Source: Lysobacteraceae bacterium NML08-0793
GTDB lineage: Bacteria > Pseudomonadota > Gammaproteobacteria > Xanthomonadales > Xanthomonadaceae
Direction of reading: 5' to 3'
NCBI GenBank assembly: GCA_002798275.1
Contig: NWQR01000001.1
Location: 248,001-312,000, forward strand
Length of the DNA: 64,000 bases
Shown: positions 38,653 through 48,549 of the stretch, one piece after another
Position numbering within the stretch: position 1 is the first letter of the stretch
Layout: each line of letters starts with the position of its first letter
Made by a program: the position numbers and the translations under genes
Notes under the pieces: model-generated
Told to the model about the DNA's origin: nothing
Databases searched by the model: none
Seen by the model: the letters and a program-made list of their open reading frames with translations, nothing else

Positions 38653-41484
38653 ATGGCGAGCAGCCTCTTGAAGAAGTTTGCACAGTCTTCTCAACTTGGT
38701 GCCAATGCGGCATACATCGAAGACCTTTACGAACAATATCTGGCCAACCCGGACAGCATCGAGCCGAAGTGGAAGACCTATTTTGATGAACTCAAGGGGC
38801 GCGAAGCCGGCGACGTACCGCACTCGGTCATTGCCGATGCCGTCGCGGCTGCCGGTCGCGCCGCAGCACGCGGTCATGTCAGTGACTCCAGCGGCAGCGG
38901 CGATGGCCGCGAGCGCAGCGTGGCGCGTCTGGTAACCGCCTACCGCTCGCGCGGGCATCTGGCCGCCGATGTCGATCCGCTGCAAATGTGGATTCATCCC
39001 GAAGCGCCCGATCTGACCCTCGGTTTCCATCATCTGGGCGATGCCGATCTCGGCAGCGAATTCGCCACCGATGTGGCAGGCCGTTCACGCGCCAAACTCT
39101 CAGAAATCCTCGCCACGCTGAAGGCCACCTATACCGGCCCGATCGGCGCGGAGTTCATGCACATCCCCGATGTCGAACAGCGCCGTTTCATGTATTCACG
39201 CCTGGAAGCGGCAGCCGGCAAGTTCGGTCGCAGCACCGAACAGAAAAAACGCATTCTGGAGCGCCTGACCGCTGCCGAAGGTTTGGAACGCTACCTCGGC
39301 ACCAAATATGTCGGGCAAAAGCGTTTCTCGCTTGAAGGCGGCGACTCGCTGATTCCGCTGCTGGATACGCTTATCCAGCACGCCGGTGAAGCAGGCGTCA
39401 AGGAAACCGTCATCGGCATGGCACACCGTGGCCGTCTGAACGTGCTGGTCAACACCCTCGGCAAGCCGCCGCGCGTGCTGTTTGACGAGTTTGAAGGCAA
39501 GTTCGAGCACCATCATGGCGACCGCGCTCATACCGGCGACGTGAAATACCACATGGGCTTCTCCGCCGATGTCGCCACGCCCGCAGGCCCGATGCATCTG
39601 GCGCTGGCCTTCAACCCCTCGCATCTTGAAATCGTCAACCCGGTGGTTGCAGGCTCGGTGCGTTCGCGTCAGCACCGCCGTGGCGATATCGCCCGTCAAA
39701 CCGTGCTGCCTGTGTTGCTGCACGGCGATGCCGCCTTTGCAGGTCAAGGCGTGGGCATGGAACTGTTCCAGATGTCGCAGGCACGCGGCTTTGCCGTTGG
39801 CGGCACCGTGCATGTGGTCATCAACAACCAGGTGGGCTTCACCACTAGCGAGCGCCAGGACGCACGCTCCACGTTGTACTGCACTGATGTGGCCAAAATG
39901 GTCGCCGCCCCGATTCTGCATGTGAACGGCGACAACCCCGAAGCTGTCGCCTTCTGTGCGGAACTGGCCTTCGATTTCCGTCAGCGTTTTGGCAAGGATG
40001 TGGTCATCGACCTCATCTGCTACCGCCGCAACGGTCATAACGAGGCCGACGAGCCGGCTGCAACACAGCCGCTGATGTACCAGAAGATTCGCTCGATGAA
40101 GACCACCCGCGAGCTGTACGGCAATGCCTTGGTGGCCGAGGGCGTGCTGCGCGAGGACGAGCCCAAGGCTTATGCCGATGCCTACCGCAACAAGCTCGAT
40201 GCCGGCGAAGTTACCGCAGACTTGGTGAAAGTCGAGGCCGACCCGAATGCGATCAACTGGAGCAAGCTGATGGCCGGCAAGCCCAGCGATGCCTTCAGCA
40301 CCGCCGTTGACCGCGCCAAGCTGGACAAGCTGGCCAAGGCCATCACCACCCTGCCCGAAGACCTGACCCTGCATCCGCGCGTTGCCAAGATTTACGATGA
40401 CCGTCGCAAGATGGCCGCGGGCGAACAATCGGGCGACTGGGGCTTTGCCGAGAACTTGGCCTATGCCACGCTGCTGGACGAGGGCTATCGCCTGCGCCTG
40501 GTCGGGCAGGATTCCGGGCGCGGCACCTTCTTCCATCGCCATGCGGTGCTGCACGATCAGAAGTCCGACCGCGACTATCTGCCGCTGCAAGAAATCACCA
40601 GCAATCCGGAAAACGCCATCATCATCGACTCGCTGCTAAGCGAAGAAGCGGTCATGGCCTATGAATACGGCTATTCCACCACCGACCCTGACACGCTGTG
40701 CATCTGGGAGGCTCAGTTCGGCGACTTTGCCAACGGCGCACAAGTGGTGATTGACCAGTTCCTCACCTCCGGCGAAGCCAAATGGGGGCGTCTGTCCAAT
40801 CTGGCGCTGTTCCTGCCGCATGGCTACGAAGGCCAGGGGCCGGAGCACAGCTCTGCACGTCTTGAGCGCTTCCTGCAACTGTGCGCCCAGGGCAATATCC
40901 AGGTCTGCGTGCCGACCACACCGGCGCAGGCATTCCACATGATCCGCCGCCAGATGAAGATGACCACCCGCAAGCCGCTGGTGGTGATGACCCCGAAATC
41001 ACTGCTGCGCCACAAGCGCGCCATCAGCGACCTGAACGAGCTGGCAAACGGTGAGTTCCAGCATCTGATCCCCGACAGCAAGGCCGACCCGATGCAGGTC
41101 AAGCGCGTGGTGCTGTGCTCGGGCAAGGTGTATTACGACCTGCTGGAAGATGCCGAAAAGCGTGGCCAAAAAGATGTCGCCCTGATTCGCATCGAACAGC
41201 TCTACCCGTTCCCGCGTCAGCAACTGGCTGCCGAGCTTGGCAAGTATCCGCAGGCGCAGGATGTCATCTGGTGTCAGGAAGAGCCGCAAAACCAAGGCGC
41301 TTGGTTCCAGATTCAGCACCATCTGCGTGCCTGCCTTGCCAAGCACCAGTCCCTGTCCTATGCAGGCCGGGCGCGTTCGCCCTCGCCGGCTGCCGGGCAC
41401 TTCAACGACCACGTTGTCGAACAGCAACAGCTTATCGCCGACGCCTTGGTCAACCCGCCCAATACCGAGTCGGACAACGACTAA
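38653..41484 (+). CDS. sucA: 2-oxoglutarate dehydrogenase E1 component
   Basis: ThDP-dependent decarboxylase of the TCA cycle. 943 residues, the usual length. The N-terminal E2-binding segment reads NAAYIEDLYEQYLANPDSI; GMAHRGRLNVLVNTLGKPP lies at about 255-273; the ThDP/Mg motif is HVNGDNPEAVAFCAELAFDFR; and the transketolase-like C-terminal domain ends with EEPQNQGAWFQIQHHL. First gene of sucA-sucB-lpd. A TATAAT box and a hairpin precede it. Confidence 0.97.
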   Translation: MASSLLKKFAQSSQLGANAAYIEDLYEQYLANPDSIEPKWKTYFDELKGREAGDVPHSVIADAVAAAGRAAARGHVSDSSGSGDGRERSVARLVTAYRSRGHLAADVDPLQMWIHPEAPDLTLGFHHLGDADLGSEFATDVAGRSRAKLSEILATLKATYTGPIGAEFMHIPDVEQRRFMYSRLEAAAGKFGRSTEQKKRILERLTAAEGLERYLGTKYVGQKRFSLEGGDSLIPLLDTLIQHAGEAGVKETVIGMAHRGRLNVLVNTLGKPPRVLFDEFEGKFEHHHGDRAHTGDVKYHMGFSADVATPAGPMHLALAFNPSHLEIVNPVVAGSVRSRQHRRGDIARQTVLPVLLHGDAAFAGQGVGMELFQMSQARGFAVGGTVHVVINNQVGFTTSERQDARSTLYCTDVAKMVAAPILHVNGDNPEAVAFCAELAFDFRQRFGKDVVIDLICYRRNGHNEADEPAATQPLMYQKIRSMKTTRELYGNALVAEGVLREDEPKAYADAYRNKLDAGEVTADLVKVEADPNAINWSKLMAGKPSDAFSTAVDRAKLDKLAKAITTLPEDLTLHPRVAKIYDDRRKMAAGEQSGDWGFAENLAYATLLDEGYRLRLVGQDSGRGTFFHRHAVLHDQKSDRDYLPLQEITSNPENAIIIDSLLSEEAVMAYEYGYSTTDPDTLCIWEAQFGDFANGAQVVIDQFLTSGEAKWGRLSNLALFLPHGYEGQGPEHSSARLERFLQLCAQGNIQVCVPTTPAQAFHMIRRQMKMTTRKPLVVMTPKSLLRHKRAISDLNELANGEFQHLIPDSKADPMQVKRVVLCSGKVYYDLLEDAEKRGQKDVALIRIEQLYPFPRQQLAAELGKYPQAQDVIWCQEEPQNQGAWFQIQHHLRACLAKHQSLSYAGRARSPSPAAGHFNDHVVEQQQLIADALVNPPNTESDND

Positions 41485-41523
41485 CCTTCACCCTTCACGA
41501 TCCAATCTCAATCGGAAAAGCTC

Positions 41524-42708
41524 ATGGCCACCGAAATCAAAGTCCCGGTTCTTCCCGAATCCGTCTCCGATGCCGTCATCGCCACCTGGCACAAGAAAGT
41601 CGGCGATGCCGTCCGTCGTGACGAAAACCTGGTCGATCTTGAAACCGACAAGGTCGTGCTGGAAGTGCCTGCCCCCGCCGATGGCGTGCTGAAGGAAATC
41701 AAGTTCGACTCCGGCGCCACCGTGGTCAGCCAGCAAGTCATCGCCGTGATTGAAGAAGGCGCCGTGGCCGCTGCCCCGGCACCGGCTGCTGTGGAAGCGC
41801 CGAAAGCCGCCGCCCCCGCTGCTGCACCGGCACCGGCCAACACTGGCAGCAGTGCCACCTCACAACTGCCGCCGGGTGCCCGCTTCACCGCCGAAACCCA
41901 AGGCATCAACCCGGCCGAAGTGCAAGGCACCGGCCGCCGTGGTGCCGTAACCAAGGAAGACCTCATCAACTACGCCAGCGGCAAGACTGCCGGCATTGGT
42001 GGCGGTGCCCGCCCGGAAGAACGCGTGCCGATGACCCGCATGCGCAAGCGCATTGCCGAACGCTTGATGGAATCGAAAAACTCGATCGCCATGCTGACCT
42101 CGTTCAACGAAGTCAACCTGTCGGAAGTGATGAAGATGCGCAAGGCGCTCGGCGAGCAGTTCGAAAAAGCCAACGGCATCAAGCTCGGCTTCATGAGCTT
42201 CTTTGCCAAGGCCGCTGCCAACGCACTGCAAAAGTATCCGGTCATCAACGCCTCGGTCGATGGCGATGACATCATCTATCACGGCTATGCCGACATCTCG
42301 GTAGCCGTGTCCACCGACAAGGGCCTGGTAACCCCGGTGCTGCGCAATGTCGAGCGCATGAACTTTGCCGAAATCGAAGCCGGCATCGCCGGGTTTGCCA
42401 AGCAGGCGCGCGAAGGCGGCCTGAAGCTGGAAGACCTGCAAGGCGGCACCTTCACCATCACCAATGGTGGCACCTTCGGCTCGCTGTTCTCCACCCCGAT
42501 CGTCAACCCGCCGCAGTCGGCGATTCTCGGCATGCATGCCATCAAGGAGCGCGCCATTGTCGAAAACGGCCAAGTGGTGGCTGCACCGATGATGTATATC
42601 GCCCTCAGCTATGACCACCGCATCATCGACGGCAAAGACGCCGTGCTGTTCCTGGTGGACATCAAGAACCAGCTGGAAAACCCCAGCCGCATGCTGCTTG
42701 GCATGTAA
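41524..42708 (+). CDS. sucB: Dihydrolipoyllysine succinyltransferase (E2)
   Basis: 394 residues: lipoyl domain with Lys43 in [10 protein letters not shown], Ala/Pro linker (about 80-115), peripheral subunit-binding domain ([30 protein letters not shown]) and the catalytic trimer-forming domain with the [13 protein letters not shown] active-site motif near the C-terminus. One lipoyl domain, as expected for E2o. 39 bp after sucA. A hairpin separates it from lpd. Confidence 0.96.
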   Translation: MATEIKVPVLPESVSDAVIATWHKKVGDAVRRDENLVDLETDKVVLEVPAPADGVLKEIKFDSGATVVSQQVIAVIEEGAVAAAPAPAAVEAPKAAAPAAAPAPANTGSSATSQLPPGARFTAETQGINPAEVQGTGRRGAVTKEDLINYASGKTAGIGGGARPEERVPMTRMRKRIAERLMESKNSIAMLTSFNEVNLSEVMKMRKALGEQFEKANGIKLGFMSFFAKAAANALQKYPVINASVDGDDIIYHGYADISVAVSTDKGLVTPVLRNVERMNFAEIEAGIAGFAKQAREGGLKLEDLQGGTFTITNGGTFGSLFSTPIVNPPQSAILGMHAIKERAIVENGQVVAAPMMYIALSYDHRIIDGKDAVLFLVDIKNQLENPSRMLLGM

Positions 42709-42721
42709 TTCTGAACCCGCG

Positions 42722-42744
42722 AACCCCGCGCCCTGCGCGGGGTT
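42722..42744 (+). terminator. Hairpin between sucB and lpd
   Basis: Perfect 9-bp arms AACCCCGCG and CGCGGGGTT with loop CCCTG, then TGGCTTTG. The T tract is poor, so it may be a partial terminator or an mRNA-stabilising element that sets lower lpd expression. Confidence 0.6.
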
Positions 42745-42773
42745 TGGCTTTGTGATTGCAAGGATTTTTCGAT

Positions 42774-44204
42774 ATGAGCGAACAACAGAACTTTGATGTC
42801 ATCGTCATCGGCGGCGGCCCGGCGGGCTATCACGCTGCCATCCGCGCCGCCCAGCTCGGCCTCAAAACCGCCTGCATCGACGCGGCACTGGGCAAGGACG
42901 GCCAGCCGGCACTCGGCGGCACCTGCCTGCGCGTGGGCTGCATCCCGTCCAAGGCATTGCTCGACTCCAGCCGCCAGTACTGGAACATGGGACATATCTT
43001 CGACCAGCACGGCATCAGCTTCGACAATGCCAAGATTGATGTCGGCACCATGATTGGTCGCAAAGACAAAATCGTGAAGCAGTTCACCGGCGGTATCGCG
43101 CAACTGTTCAAGGCCAACAAAATCACCGCCTTCTACGGCTTCGGCCAACTGCTGCCGGGCAATGAAGTCAAGGTCAAGCAGCACGACGGCTCCGAAGTGG
43201 TGCTGAAGGGCACCAATGTGATTCTGGCGGTCGGCTCCGAATCCATCGAGCTTCCGTTTGCCAAGTTCGACGGCAAGTACATCGTCGATAACGCCGGTGC
43301 GCTGGACTTTACCGAAGTCCCGAAGCGTCTTGGCGTAATTGGTGCCGGCGTCATCGGCCTTGAGCTTGGTAGCGTCTGGAACCGCCTGGGTGCGGAAGTC
43401 ACCATTCTGGAAGCCTCGCCGGACTTCCTCGCCGCCGCCGACAAAGAAGTCAGCAAAGTCTCCGCCCGCGAATTCAAAAAGCAGGGGCTGGACATCAAGC
43501 TCGGCGCCAAGGTCAGCCGTGCCGAGGTCAAGGGCAATGAAGTGGTACTGACCTATAGCGATGCCAGCGGCGAGCAAAGCCTCACCGTGGACAAGCTGCT
43601 GGTGGCCGTTGGTCGTCGCGCCGCAAGCCAGGGCGTACTGGCCGAAGGCACCGGCGTCAAGCTCAATGAACGCGGCCAGATTGAAGTGGACGAACATTGC
43701 CATACCGGCGTCAACGGTGTCTGGGCCATTGGCGACTGTGTGCGCGGCCCGATGCTCGCCCACAAGGGCTTTGAAGAAGGTATCGCCGTGGCCGAGTTGA
43801 TTGCCGGTCTGCCCGGCCATGTCAACTTCGACACCATCCCCTGGGTCATCTACACCGAGCCGGAAATCGCCTGGGTCGGCAAGACCGAAGAACAGCTCAA
43901 GGCCGAAGGCATCGCCTACAAGGCCGGCAGCTTCCCATTTGCCGCTGTCGGTCGCGCCGTGGCGATGGCCGAGCCGATCGGCTTTGTCAAAGTGCTGGCC
44001 GATGCCGAAACCGACCGCATTCTCGGCATGCACCTGGTCGGCCCGAATGTCTCGGAACTGGTGCATGAAGGGGTGATTTCGATGGAGTTCAAAGGCAGCG
44101 CCGACGACCTCGCCCGCATCTGCCATGCCCACCCAAGCCTGTCCGAAGCAGTGCACGATGCCGCGATGGCCGTGGACAAACGCGCTATCCACAAGGCCAA
44201 CTAA
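42774..44204 (+). CDS. lpd: Dihydrolipoyl dehydrogenase (E3)
   Basis: 476 residues from ATG 42774. FAD motif VIGGGPAGY (about 11-19), redox pair Cys51 and Cys56 in [16 protein letters not shown] motif [15 protein letters not shown], and the C-terminal His-Glu dyad in [13 protein letters not shown]. Reoxidises dihydrolipoyl groups of SucB and possibly other 2-oxoacid complexes. Third gene of the operon, ending at a strong terminator. Confidence 0.97.
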   Translation: MSEQQNFDVIVIGGGPAGYHAAIRAAQLGLKTACIDAALGKDGQPALGGTCLRVGCIPSKALLDSSRQYWNMGHIFDQHGISFDNAKIDVGTMIGRKDKIVKQFTGGIAQLFKANKITAFYGFGQLLPGNEVKVKQHDGSEVVLKGTNVILAVGSESIELPFAKFDGKYIVDNAGALDFTEVPKRLGVIGAGVIGLELGSVWNRLGAEVTILEASPDFLAAADKEVSKVSAREFKKQGLDIKLGAKVSRAEVKGNEVVLTYSDASGEQSLTVDKLLVAVGRRAASQGVLAEGTGVKLNERGQIEVDEHCHTGVNGVWAIGDCVRGPMLAHKGFEEGIAVAELIAGLPGHVNFDTIPWVIYTEPEIAWVGKTEEQLKAEGIAYKAGSFPFAAVGRAVAMAEPIGFVKVLADAETDRILGMHLVGPNVSELVHEGVISMEFKGSADDLARICHAHPSLSEAVHDAAMAVDKRAIHKAN

Positions 44205-44212
44205 ACCACCAG

Positions 44213-44247
44213 ACACAACCCGGCACCTGCCGGGTTGTGTTTTTTTC
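44213..44247 (+). terminator. Strong intrinsic terminator after lpd
   Basis: Stem ACACAACCCGGC / GCCGGGTTGTGT (12 bp, perfect) with loop ACCT followed by seven T. Ends the sucA-sucB-lpd transcript 8 bp after the stop codon. Confidence 0.95.
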
Positions 44248-44260
44248 ACCCCCCATCCTC

Positions 44261-44761
44261 ATGTCCAACCTCCATATCGTCCCGTTTCAAGCGCAGCACT
44301 GGCCGCAGCTCTGGCCGATTCTGCGCGACACCTTCCAGCGTGGCGACACCTATGCCTTCCCGACCGATTGGGACGAAGCACAAACCCGTCACGCTTGGAT
44401 TGATGTGCCCGTCCACACCTTTGTCGCCGTGGATGACGCAGGCATGGTGCTCGGCAGCTATTACCTCAAGCCCAATCAACTGGGTGGCGGCAGCCATGTG
44501 GCCAATTGCGGCTATGTGGTCAGCGCTGCGGCCAGTGGTCGCGGTATTGCCAGCCAGATGTGTCGGCACTCGCAGGACGAAGCCCGCAGGCTGGGTTTTC
44601 TGGCCATGCAGTTCAATTTCGTGGTCAGCAGCAACAGCCGGGCGGTGGCGCTTTGGCAGCATCTGGGCTTTACCATCGTCGGCACCTTGCCACTGGCCTT
44701 CCGCCATCCCCAGCATGGCTTGGTCGATGCCTATGTGATGCACAAGCCCCTGCACCACTAA
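44261..44761 (+). CDS. GNAT family N-acetyltransferase
   Basis: 166 residues from ATG 44261. The acetyl-CoA motif reads YVVSAAASGRGIASQMCRHSQDEARRLGF (about 86-114) and the product-side segment NSRAVALWQHLGFTIVGTLPLAF is typical of the phosphinothricin/MnaT-like group. Substrate unknown. It lies directly behind the lpd terminator, so it needs its own promoter or some readthrough. LOG gene 25 bp downstream. Confidence 0.9.
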   Translation: MSNLHIVPFQAQHWPQLWPILRDTFQRGDTYAFPTDWDEAQTRHAWIDVPVHTFVAVDDAGMVLGSYYLKPNQLGGGSHVANCGYVVSAAASGRGIASQMCRHSQDEARRLGFLAMQFNFVVSSNSRAVALWQHLGFTIVGTLPLAFRHPQHGLVDAYVMHKPLHH

Positions 44762-44786
44762 CCCCAGCCGCTGCTATCCTGCATCA

Positions 44787-45380
44787 ATGCAAAATATCTG
44801 TCTTTACTGTGGCTCCAAGCCTGGCAACCATCCCGAATACGCACACTTGGCCGCAGCACTGGGTACGCATGTCGCCCGTAGCGGCGCGCGTCTGGTGTAT
44901 GGCGGTGGCCGGGTCGGACTGATGGGGATTGCCGCCGATGCCGCGCTGGCCGCAGGTGGTGAGGTGATCGGCATCATTCCGCAGCAGTTGGTGGATTGGG
45001 AGGCCGCACATCCGGGACTGACCCAGCTTGAAGTCGTTGACACCATGCACCAGCGCAAAATGCGCATGTTCGAGTTGTCCGATGCCTTCATCGCCCTGCC
45101 CGGCGGCTTCGGCACACTGGATGAAATGTTCGAAATGCTCACTTGGCAGCAGCTTGGCATCAATACCAAGCCTTGCGCCTTTCTTGGCACGCCGGGCTTC
45201 TGGCAACCGCTGATGCAGATGCTGGACACGATGGTGGCCGAAGGCTTCGTCCCCGCAGCGCAGCGTGAAAATGTCTGGCAAGGCGAGGACATCGAAACGC
45301 TCTGGGCATGGATGCGCCGTTTTGATGCACAAACGCCGGGGCGCTTGGTGGCCGAACGTCGCAAAGAGCTGGTGCGTTAG
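44787..45380 (+). CDS. LOG family protein (TIGR00730)
   Basis: 197 residues. Hallmark PGGFGTLDEMFEMLTWQQLG (about 97-116) and the N-terminal IGxx-like YCGSKPGNHPEY, then LVYGGGRVGLMG. Such proteins hydrolyse nucleoside 5'-monophosphates to base and ribose phosphate; many act on cytokinin monophosphates in plants and as PpnN-like enzymes in bacteria. The physiological substrate here cannot be told from sequence. Confidence 0.92.
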   Translation: MQNICLYCGSKPGNHPEYAHLAAALGTHVARSGARLVYGGGRVGLMGIAADAALAAGGEVIGIIPQQLVDWEAAHPGLTQLEVVDTMHQRKMRMFELSDAFIALPGGFGTLDEMFEMLTWQQLGINTKPCAFLGTPGFWQPLMQMLDTMVAEGFVPAAQRENVWQGEDIETLWAWMRRFDAQTPGRLVAERRKELVR

Positions 45381-45429
45381 CGCGCCTGCGCCAATTTTTC
45401 AAAGCCTTTCCCATCTGCCGAGTGCTGCC

Positions 45430-46422
45430 ATGTCAATCCCCGAACATTTCCAGGCTTTCCGCATCCACAACGACGAGGCGGGCTATCGCAGCGGTATCGA
45501 ATCGCTGGCGCTCGCGCAACTGACAGAAGGCGAAGTCATCATCAAAACCGCCTATTCCTCGGTCAACTACAAAGATGCACTGGCTGGCACCGGGCAAGGC
45601 AAGATTCTGCGCCGCTTCCCGCTGGTAGGCGGGATTGATGTCGCCGGGCATGTGCTGCAAAGCCGCGATGCCCGGTTCCGCGAAGGCGATGCGGTACTGG
45701 TGACCGGCTGTGGTCTTTCCGAAACCCGCGATGGTGGCTATGCCGAATATGCGCGGCTGGAATCGCGCTGGGTAATCCCCCTGCCTGATGGACTATCGCT
45801 GCGCGAGGCGATGATACTCGGCACCGCTGGCTTTACCGCCGCACTCGCCCTGCTGCGCATGGAAGAAAACCGCCAGCATCCGGCACTGGGGCCGCTTGCC
45901 GTAACCGGCGCCACCGGCGGCGTGGGCTCACTGGCACTGGCCATTTTCAGCAAAGCCGGATACCAAGTGCATGCCATCAGCGGCAAGGCCGACCAGCATG
46001 ACTATCTGAAATCCCTCGGCGCAAGCGAAGTGCTGGGGCGTGAAGTGCTGGATACCCGCGCGCCGATGTCATCGGCACGCTTTGGCGGCGCACTCGACAA
46101 TGTCGGCGGCACGATGCTGGCAAGTCTCTTGGCGCAAACCGCCCCCTATGGCAATGTCGCCAGCGCCGGGCTTGCCGCCAGTGCCGAATTGTCTGCCACG
46201 GTGATGCCCTTCATCATCCGGGGCGTGTCCTTGCTGGGCGTAGCTTCGGCAGGCACGGCTCGCGATATCCGCGAAAAAGTTTGGGAAAAGCTCGCTGGTG
46301 ACTGGAAGCCGGAAAATCTCGAAACCATCTGCAGCGCGGAAATCACACTCGATGCCCTGCCGCAAGTGTTCGCGCGGATGCTGGCCGGCAACTCGCTTGG
46401 CCGTACAGTCGTCAAACTTTGA
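45430..46422 (+). CDS. YhdH/YhfP-type quinone/acryloyl-CoA reductase (MDR)
   Basis: 330 residues from ATG 45430. Medium-chain dehydrogenase/reductase: N-terminal SSVNYKDALAGTGQGKILRRFPLVGGIDVAGHV, NADPH motif VTGATGGVGSLALAIFSKAGY, and lack of zinc ligands, all typical of the YhdH/AcuI group that reduces acryloyl-CoA and related electrophiles. 49 bp after the LOG gene. The E. coli homologue is yhdH. Confidence 0.92.
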   Translation: MSIPEHFQAFRIHNDEAGYRSGIESLALAQLTEGEVIIKTAYSSVNYKDALAGTGQGKILRRFPLVGGIDVAGHVLQSRDARFREGDAVLVTGCGLSETRDGGYAEYARLESRWVIPLPDGLSLREAMILGTAGFTAALALLRMEENRQHPALGPLAVTGATGGVGSLALAIFSKAGYQVHAISGKADQHDYLKSLGASEVLGREVLDTRAPMSSARFGGALDNVGGTMLASLLAQTAPYGNVASAGLAASAELSATVMPFIIRGVSLLGVASAGTARDIREKVWEKLAGDWKPENLETICSAEITLDALPQVFARMLAGNSLGRTVVKL

Positions 46423-46495
46423 CTTTCATCGCCCAACCCATTCCCGCAACGCGCGCAAGCCGGTAAAATCCAGCCACTCAAGGGGAAAATCATCC

Positions 46496-46861
46496 ATGGC
46501 TCGTATCCTTGTCGTTGACGACTCACCTACCCAACTGACCGGCATCAGCCGCATCGTGCAAAAACTCGGTCATGAATGCCTGACCGCAGAAGACGGCGCC
46601 GCCGGTGTTGAAAAGGCCAAAGCGGAATTGCCCGACCTCATCCTGATGGACGTGGTGATGCCCAATCTCAACGGCTTTCAAGCCACCCGCTCAATCGCCC
46701 GCGCCACCGAAACCGCGCATATCCCGATTGTGCTGGTTACCACCAAGGATCAGGAAACCGACAAGGTTTGGGGGCTGCGCCAAGGTGCCAAAGCCTATAT
46801 CACCAAGCCGTTTACCGAAGCACAACTGACCGAGGTCATCAAGCAGCTCCTGCCTGCCTGA
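46496..46861 (+). CDS. Single-domain response regulator, PilH-like
   Basis: 121 residues, one CheY-like receiver only: acidic pair Asp8-Asp9, phospho-acceptor Asp52 in LILMDVVMPN, and the conserved Lys in YITKPF. The N-terminus MARILVVDDSPTQ resembles PilH of the Pil-Chp system, in keeping with fimV elsewhere in the window, but no histidine kinase or pilGIJ genes are adjacent. An intrinsic terminator follows. PilH identity is inference. Confidence 0.85.
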   Translation: MARILVVDDSPTQLTGISRIVQKLGHECLTAEDGAAGVEKAKAELPDLILMDVVMPNLNGFQATRSIARATETAHIPIVLVTTKDQETDKVWGLRQGAKAYITKPFTEAQLTEVIKQLLPA

Positions 46862-46872
46862 CCCCGCAACGC

Positions 46873-46906
46873 AAACCGGGCGCCAATGCGCCCGGTTTCT
46901 TTTTGA
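46873..46906 (+). terminator. Intrinsic terminator after response regulator
   Basis: Arms AAACCGGGCGC and GCGCCCGGTTT with loop CAAT, then CTTTTT. Located between the response regulator and the convergent cbpA gene. Confidence 0.93.
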
Positions 46907-46917
46907 CATGCCGCCCC

Positions 46918-47784
46918 TCAGTCGTTGAACGCAGCACGCAGGTCTTCATAGGCACTGCGTTGACGCTCGTTGCGCGGCGGTGGTGCCAGCACTTCCAGCT
47001 CCACGATCTGATCGCCCGGCACGCTGCCAGGCAGGCCGCGACCACGCAGGCGTAGTTTTTTCCCAGCCTCCGAGCCTGCCGGGATTTTCAGCTCGACCAC
47101 GCCGCCCAACGTCGGCACTTTCACTACATCCCCCAAAGCCGCCTGCCAAGGCGTCACTTCCAGCACGTGGATCAGGTTGCGGCCATCCACTTCAAAATGC
47201 GGGTGCGCGGCGTATTCGATTTCCAGCAGCAAATCGCCATGCGTGCCCTGCCCCTTCAAGCGAATCATCTTGCCAGGTGCAATACCTTTGGGCAGCTTGA
47301 CATCCAGCGACTTGCCACCGATGCCGACCCGTACCGAGTCGCCGTTATAAACCGCTTCTAGCGGTACCGAAAGTTTGGCGCGGCTATCGCCACGCGGCGC
47401 GGCACCGGCACCCTGCGAAAAACCACCGGCACGGCTGCGCCCGAAAATCTGCTCGAAGAAATCGCTAAAGCCCTCATGCCCGCTGCCGCCGGCGAAGATT
47501 TCCTCATAATCAAAGCCCGGATGGCCGCCGCCGAATCCGCCCTGCGGCACCTCATCGCCCGGACGGAACCCGCGACTGCGCAGCTGATCGTAAGCGGCGC
47601 GCTTTTGCGGGTCGCGCAGCGCCTCATAGGCTTCATTGACTGCCTTGAACTTTTCTTCGGCGCCCGCCTCTTTGCTGACATCGGGGTGATATTTGCGTGC
47701 CAAACGCCGGTAAGCGGTCTTGATTTCGGCCTCGCCCGCCGAAGGCTCGACACCGAGTGTGGCGTAATAATCCTTGAATTCCAT
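46918..47784 (-). CDS. cbpA: DnaJ-like co-chaperone CbpA
   Basis: 288 residues from ATG 47784. J domain with HPD at 33-35 (RKYHPDVSK), a Gly/Phe-rich linker (GGFGGGHPGFDYEEIFAGG), and two C-terminal substrate domains. No CxxCxGxG zinc centre is present, so it is CbpA-type rather than DnaJ. Stimulates DnaK. Divergent from the peroxiredoxin gene (117-bp gap), which may share stress-related control. Confidence 0.92.
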   Translation of the reverse strand: MEFKDYYATLGVEPSAGEAEIKTAYRRLARKYHPDVSKEAGAEEKFKAVNEAYEALRDPQKRAAYDQLRSRGFRPGDEVPQGGFGGGHPGFDYEEIFAGGSGHEGFSDFFEQIFGRSRAGGFSQGAGAAPRGDSRAKLSVPLEAVYNGDSVRVGIGGKSLDVKLPKGIAPGKMIRLKGQGTHGDLLLEIEYAAHPHFEVDGRNLIHVLEVTPWQAALGDVVKVPTLGGVVELKIPAGSEAGKKLRLRGRGLPGSVPGDQIVELEVLAPPPRNERQRSAYEDLRAAFND

Positions 47785-47901
47785 CGTGTTTCTGCGCCGC
47801 TGCGCGGTTGCAAGTATGCCTGCTGATATGCGGCATCCTCGCGGATTTTTCAAGCCCTGCGCAAGCTGGCAAAATGCCCGCCCCTCCCGAGGAGTTTTCT
47901 C

Positions 47902-48384
47902 ATGCACATCCAGGTCGGTGATCGCATCCCGCAAGCCACGCTGCAATGCGTGCACAAGGATGGTTTTGAAAAAATCGACAGCAGCCGGTTATTCCAGAAC
48001 CGCCGTGTCCTGTTGTTTGCCGTGCCCGGTGCATTCACCCCGACCTGCTCGGAACAACACCTACCAGGCTATGTCGCCGCATTCGATGCGTTTGCAAGCC
48101 GAGGCGTGGACGTGATCTGCCTGTCAGTCAATGACCCGTTCGTGATGCAGGCTTGGGGCGCAGCTGCCGGCATCCCCGAAGGCTTGCGAATGCTGGCCGA
48201 TGGCAATGCCGAATTCACCCAAGCACTGGGCCTGGCGATGGATGGCAGCGCCTACGGCATGGGACTGCGCAGCAAACGCTACGCGCTGTATGCCGAAGAC
48301 GGCGTGGTCAAAGACCTGCAAGTGGAAGCACCGGGCGAGTTCCGCGTATCGGCCGCCGAATACATGCTGAAGCGCCTGCCCTAA
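47902..48384 (+). CDS. Peroxiredoxin, Prx5 type
   Basis: 160 residues. Peroxidatic Cys49 in PGAFTPTCSEQHLPGY; the active-site Thr and downstream CLSVNDPFVMQAWG are characteristic of Prx5 (HyPrx/AhpC-TSA atypical 2-Cys) enzymes. It has no fused glutaredoxin domain, so it relies on thioredoxin or separate glutaredoxin. Detoxifies organic peroxides and H2O2 in the cytosol. Confidence 0.93.
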   Translation: MHIQVGDRIPQATLQCVHKDGFEKIDSSRLFQNRRVLLFAVPGAFTPTCSEQHLPGYVAAFDAFASRGVDVICLSVNDPFVMQAWGAAAGIPEGLRMLADGNAEFTQALGLAMDGSAYGMGLRSKRYALYAEDGVVKDLQVEAPGEFRVSAAEYMLKRLP

Positions 48385-48396
48385 GCGTCCGCCCAT

Positions 48397-48429
48397 ATCT
48401 GCCCCGTGATATCAAAGATTGGGGCAGAT
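48397..48429 (+). other. Hairpin after the peroxiredoxin gene
   Basis: Arms ATCTGCCCC and GGGGCAGAT (9 bp, perfect) with a 15-base loop, 12 bp after the stop, not followed by a T run. It could be a terminator or mRNA 3' stabiliser. The rest of the 165-bp gap to dadA shows nothing. Confidence 0.45.
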
Positions 48430-48549
48430 GATCAAAGGCCAACGCGGCATGCCCGACCGGCTCGATTCGGTTTGTTTTGCCGCATGGGTGTTCTTTCACA
48501 TCACCCGCTATGGGCGGCGTAACCGCCCTGCCAGAAAGCCGGTTTTTGC

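Noticed and set aside
39196-40590. 464-residue minus-strand open frame inside sucA
   Set aside because: Shadow of the sucA reading frame; no ribosome site, no motif.
42609-44249. 546-residue minus-strand open frame opposite lpd
   Set aside because: Antisense to a certain lpd gene; the apparent frame follows from codon bias and the sequence is low-complexity Gly/Ala/Asp rich without domain signs.
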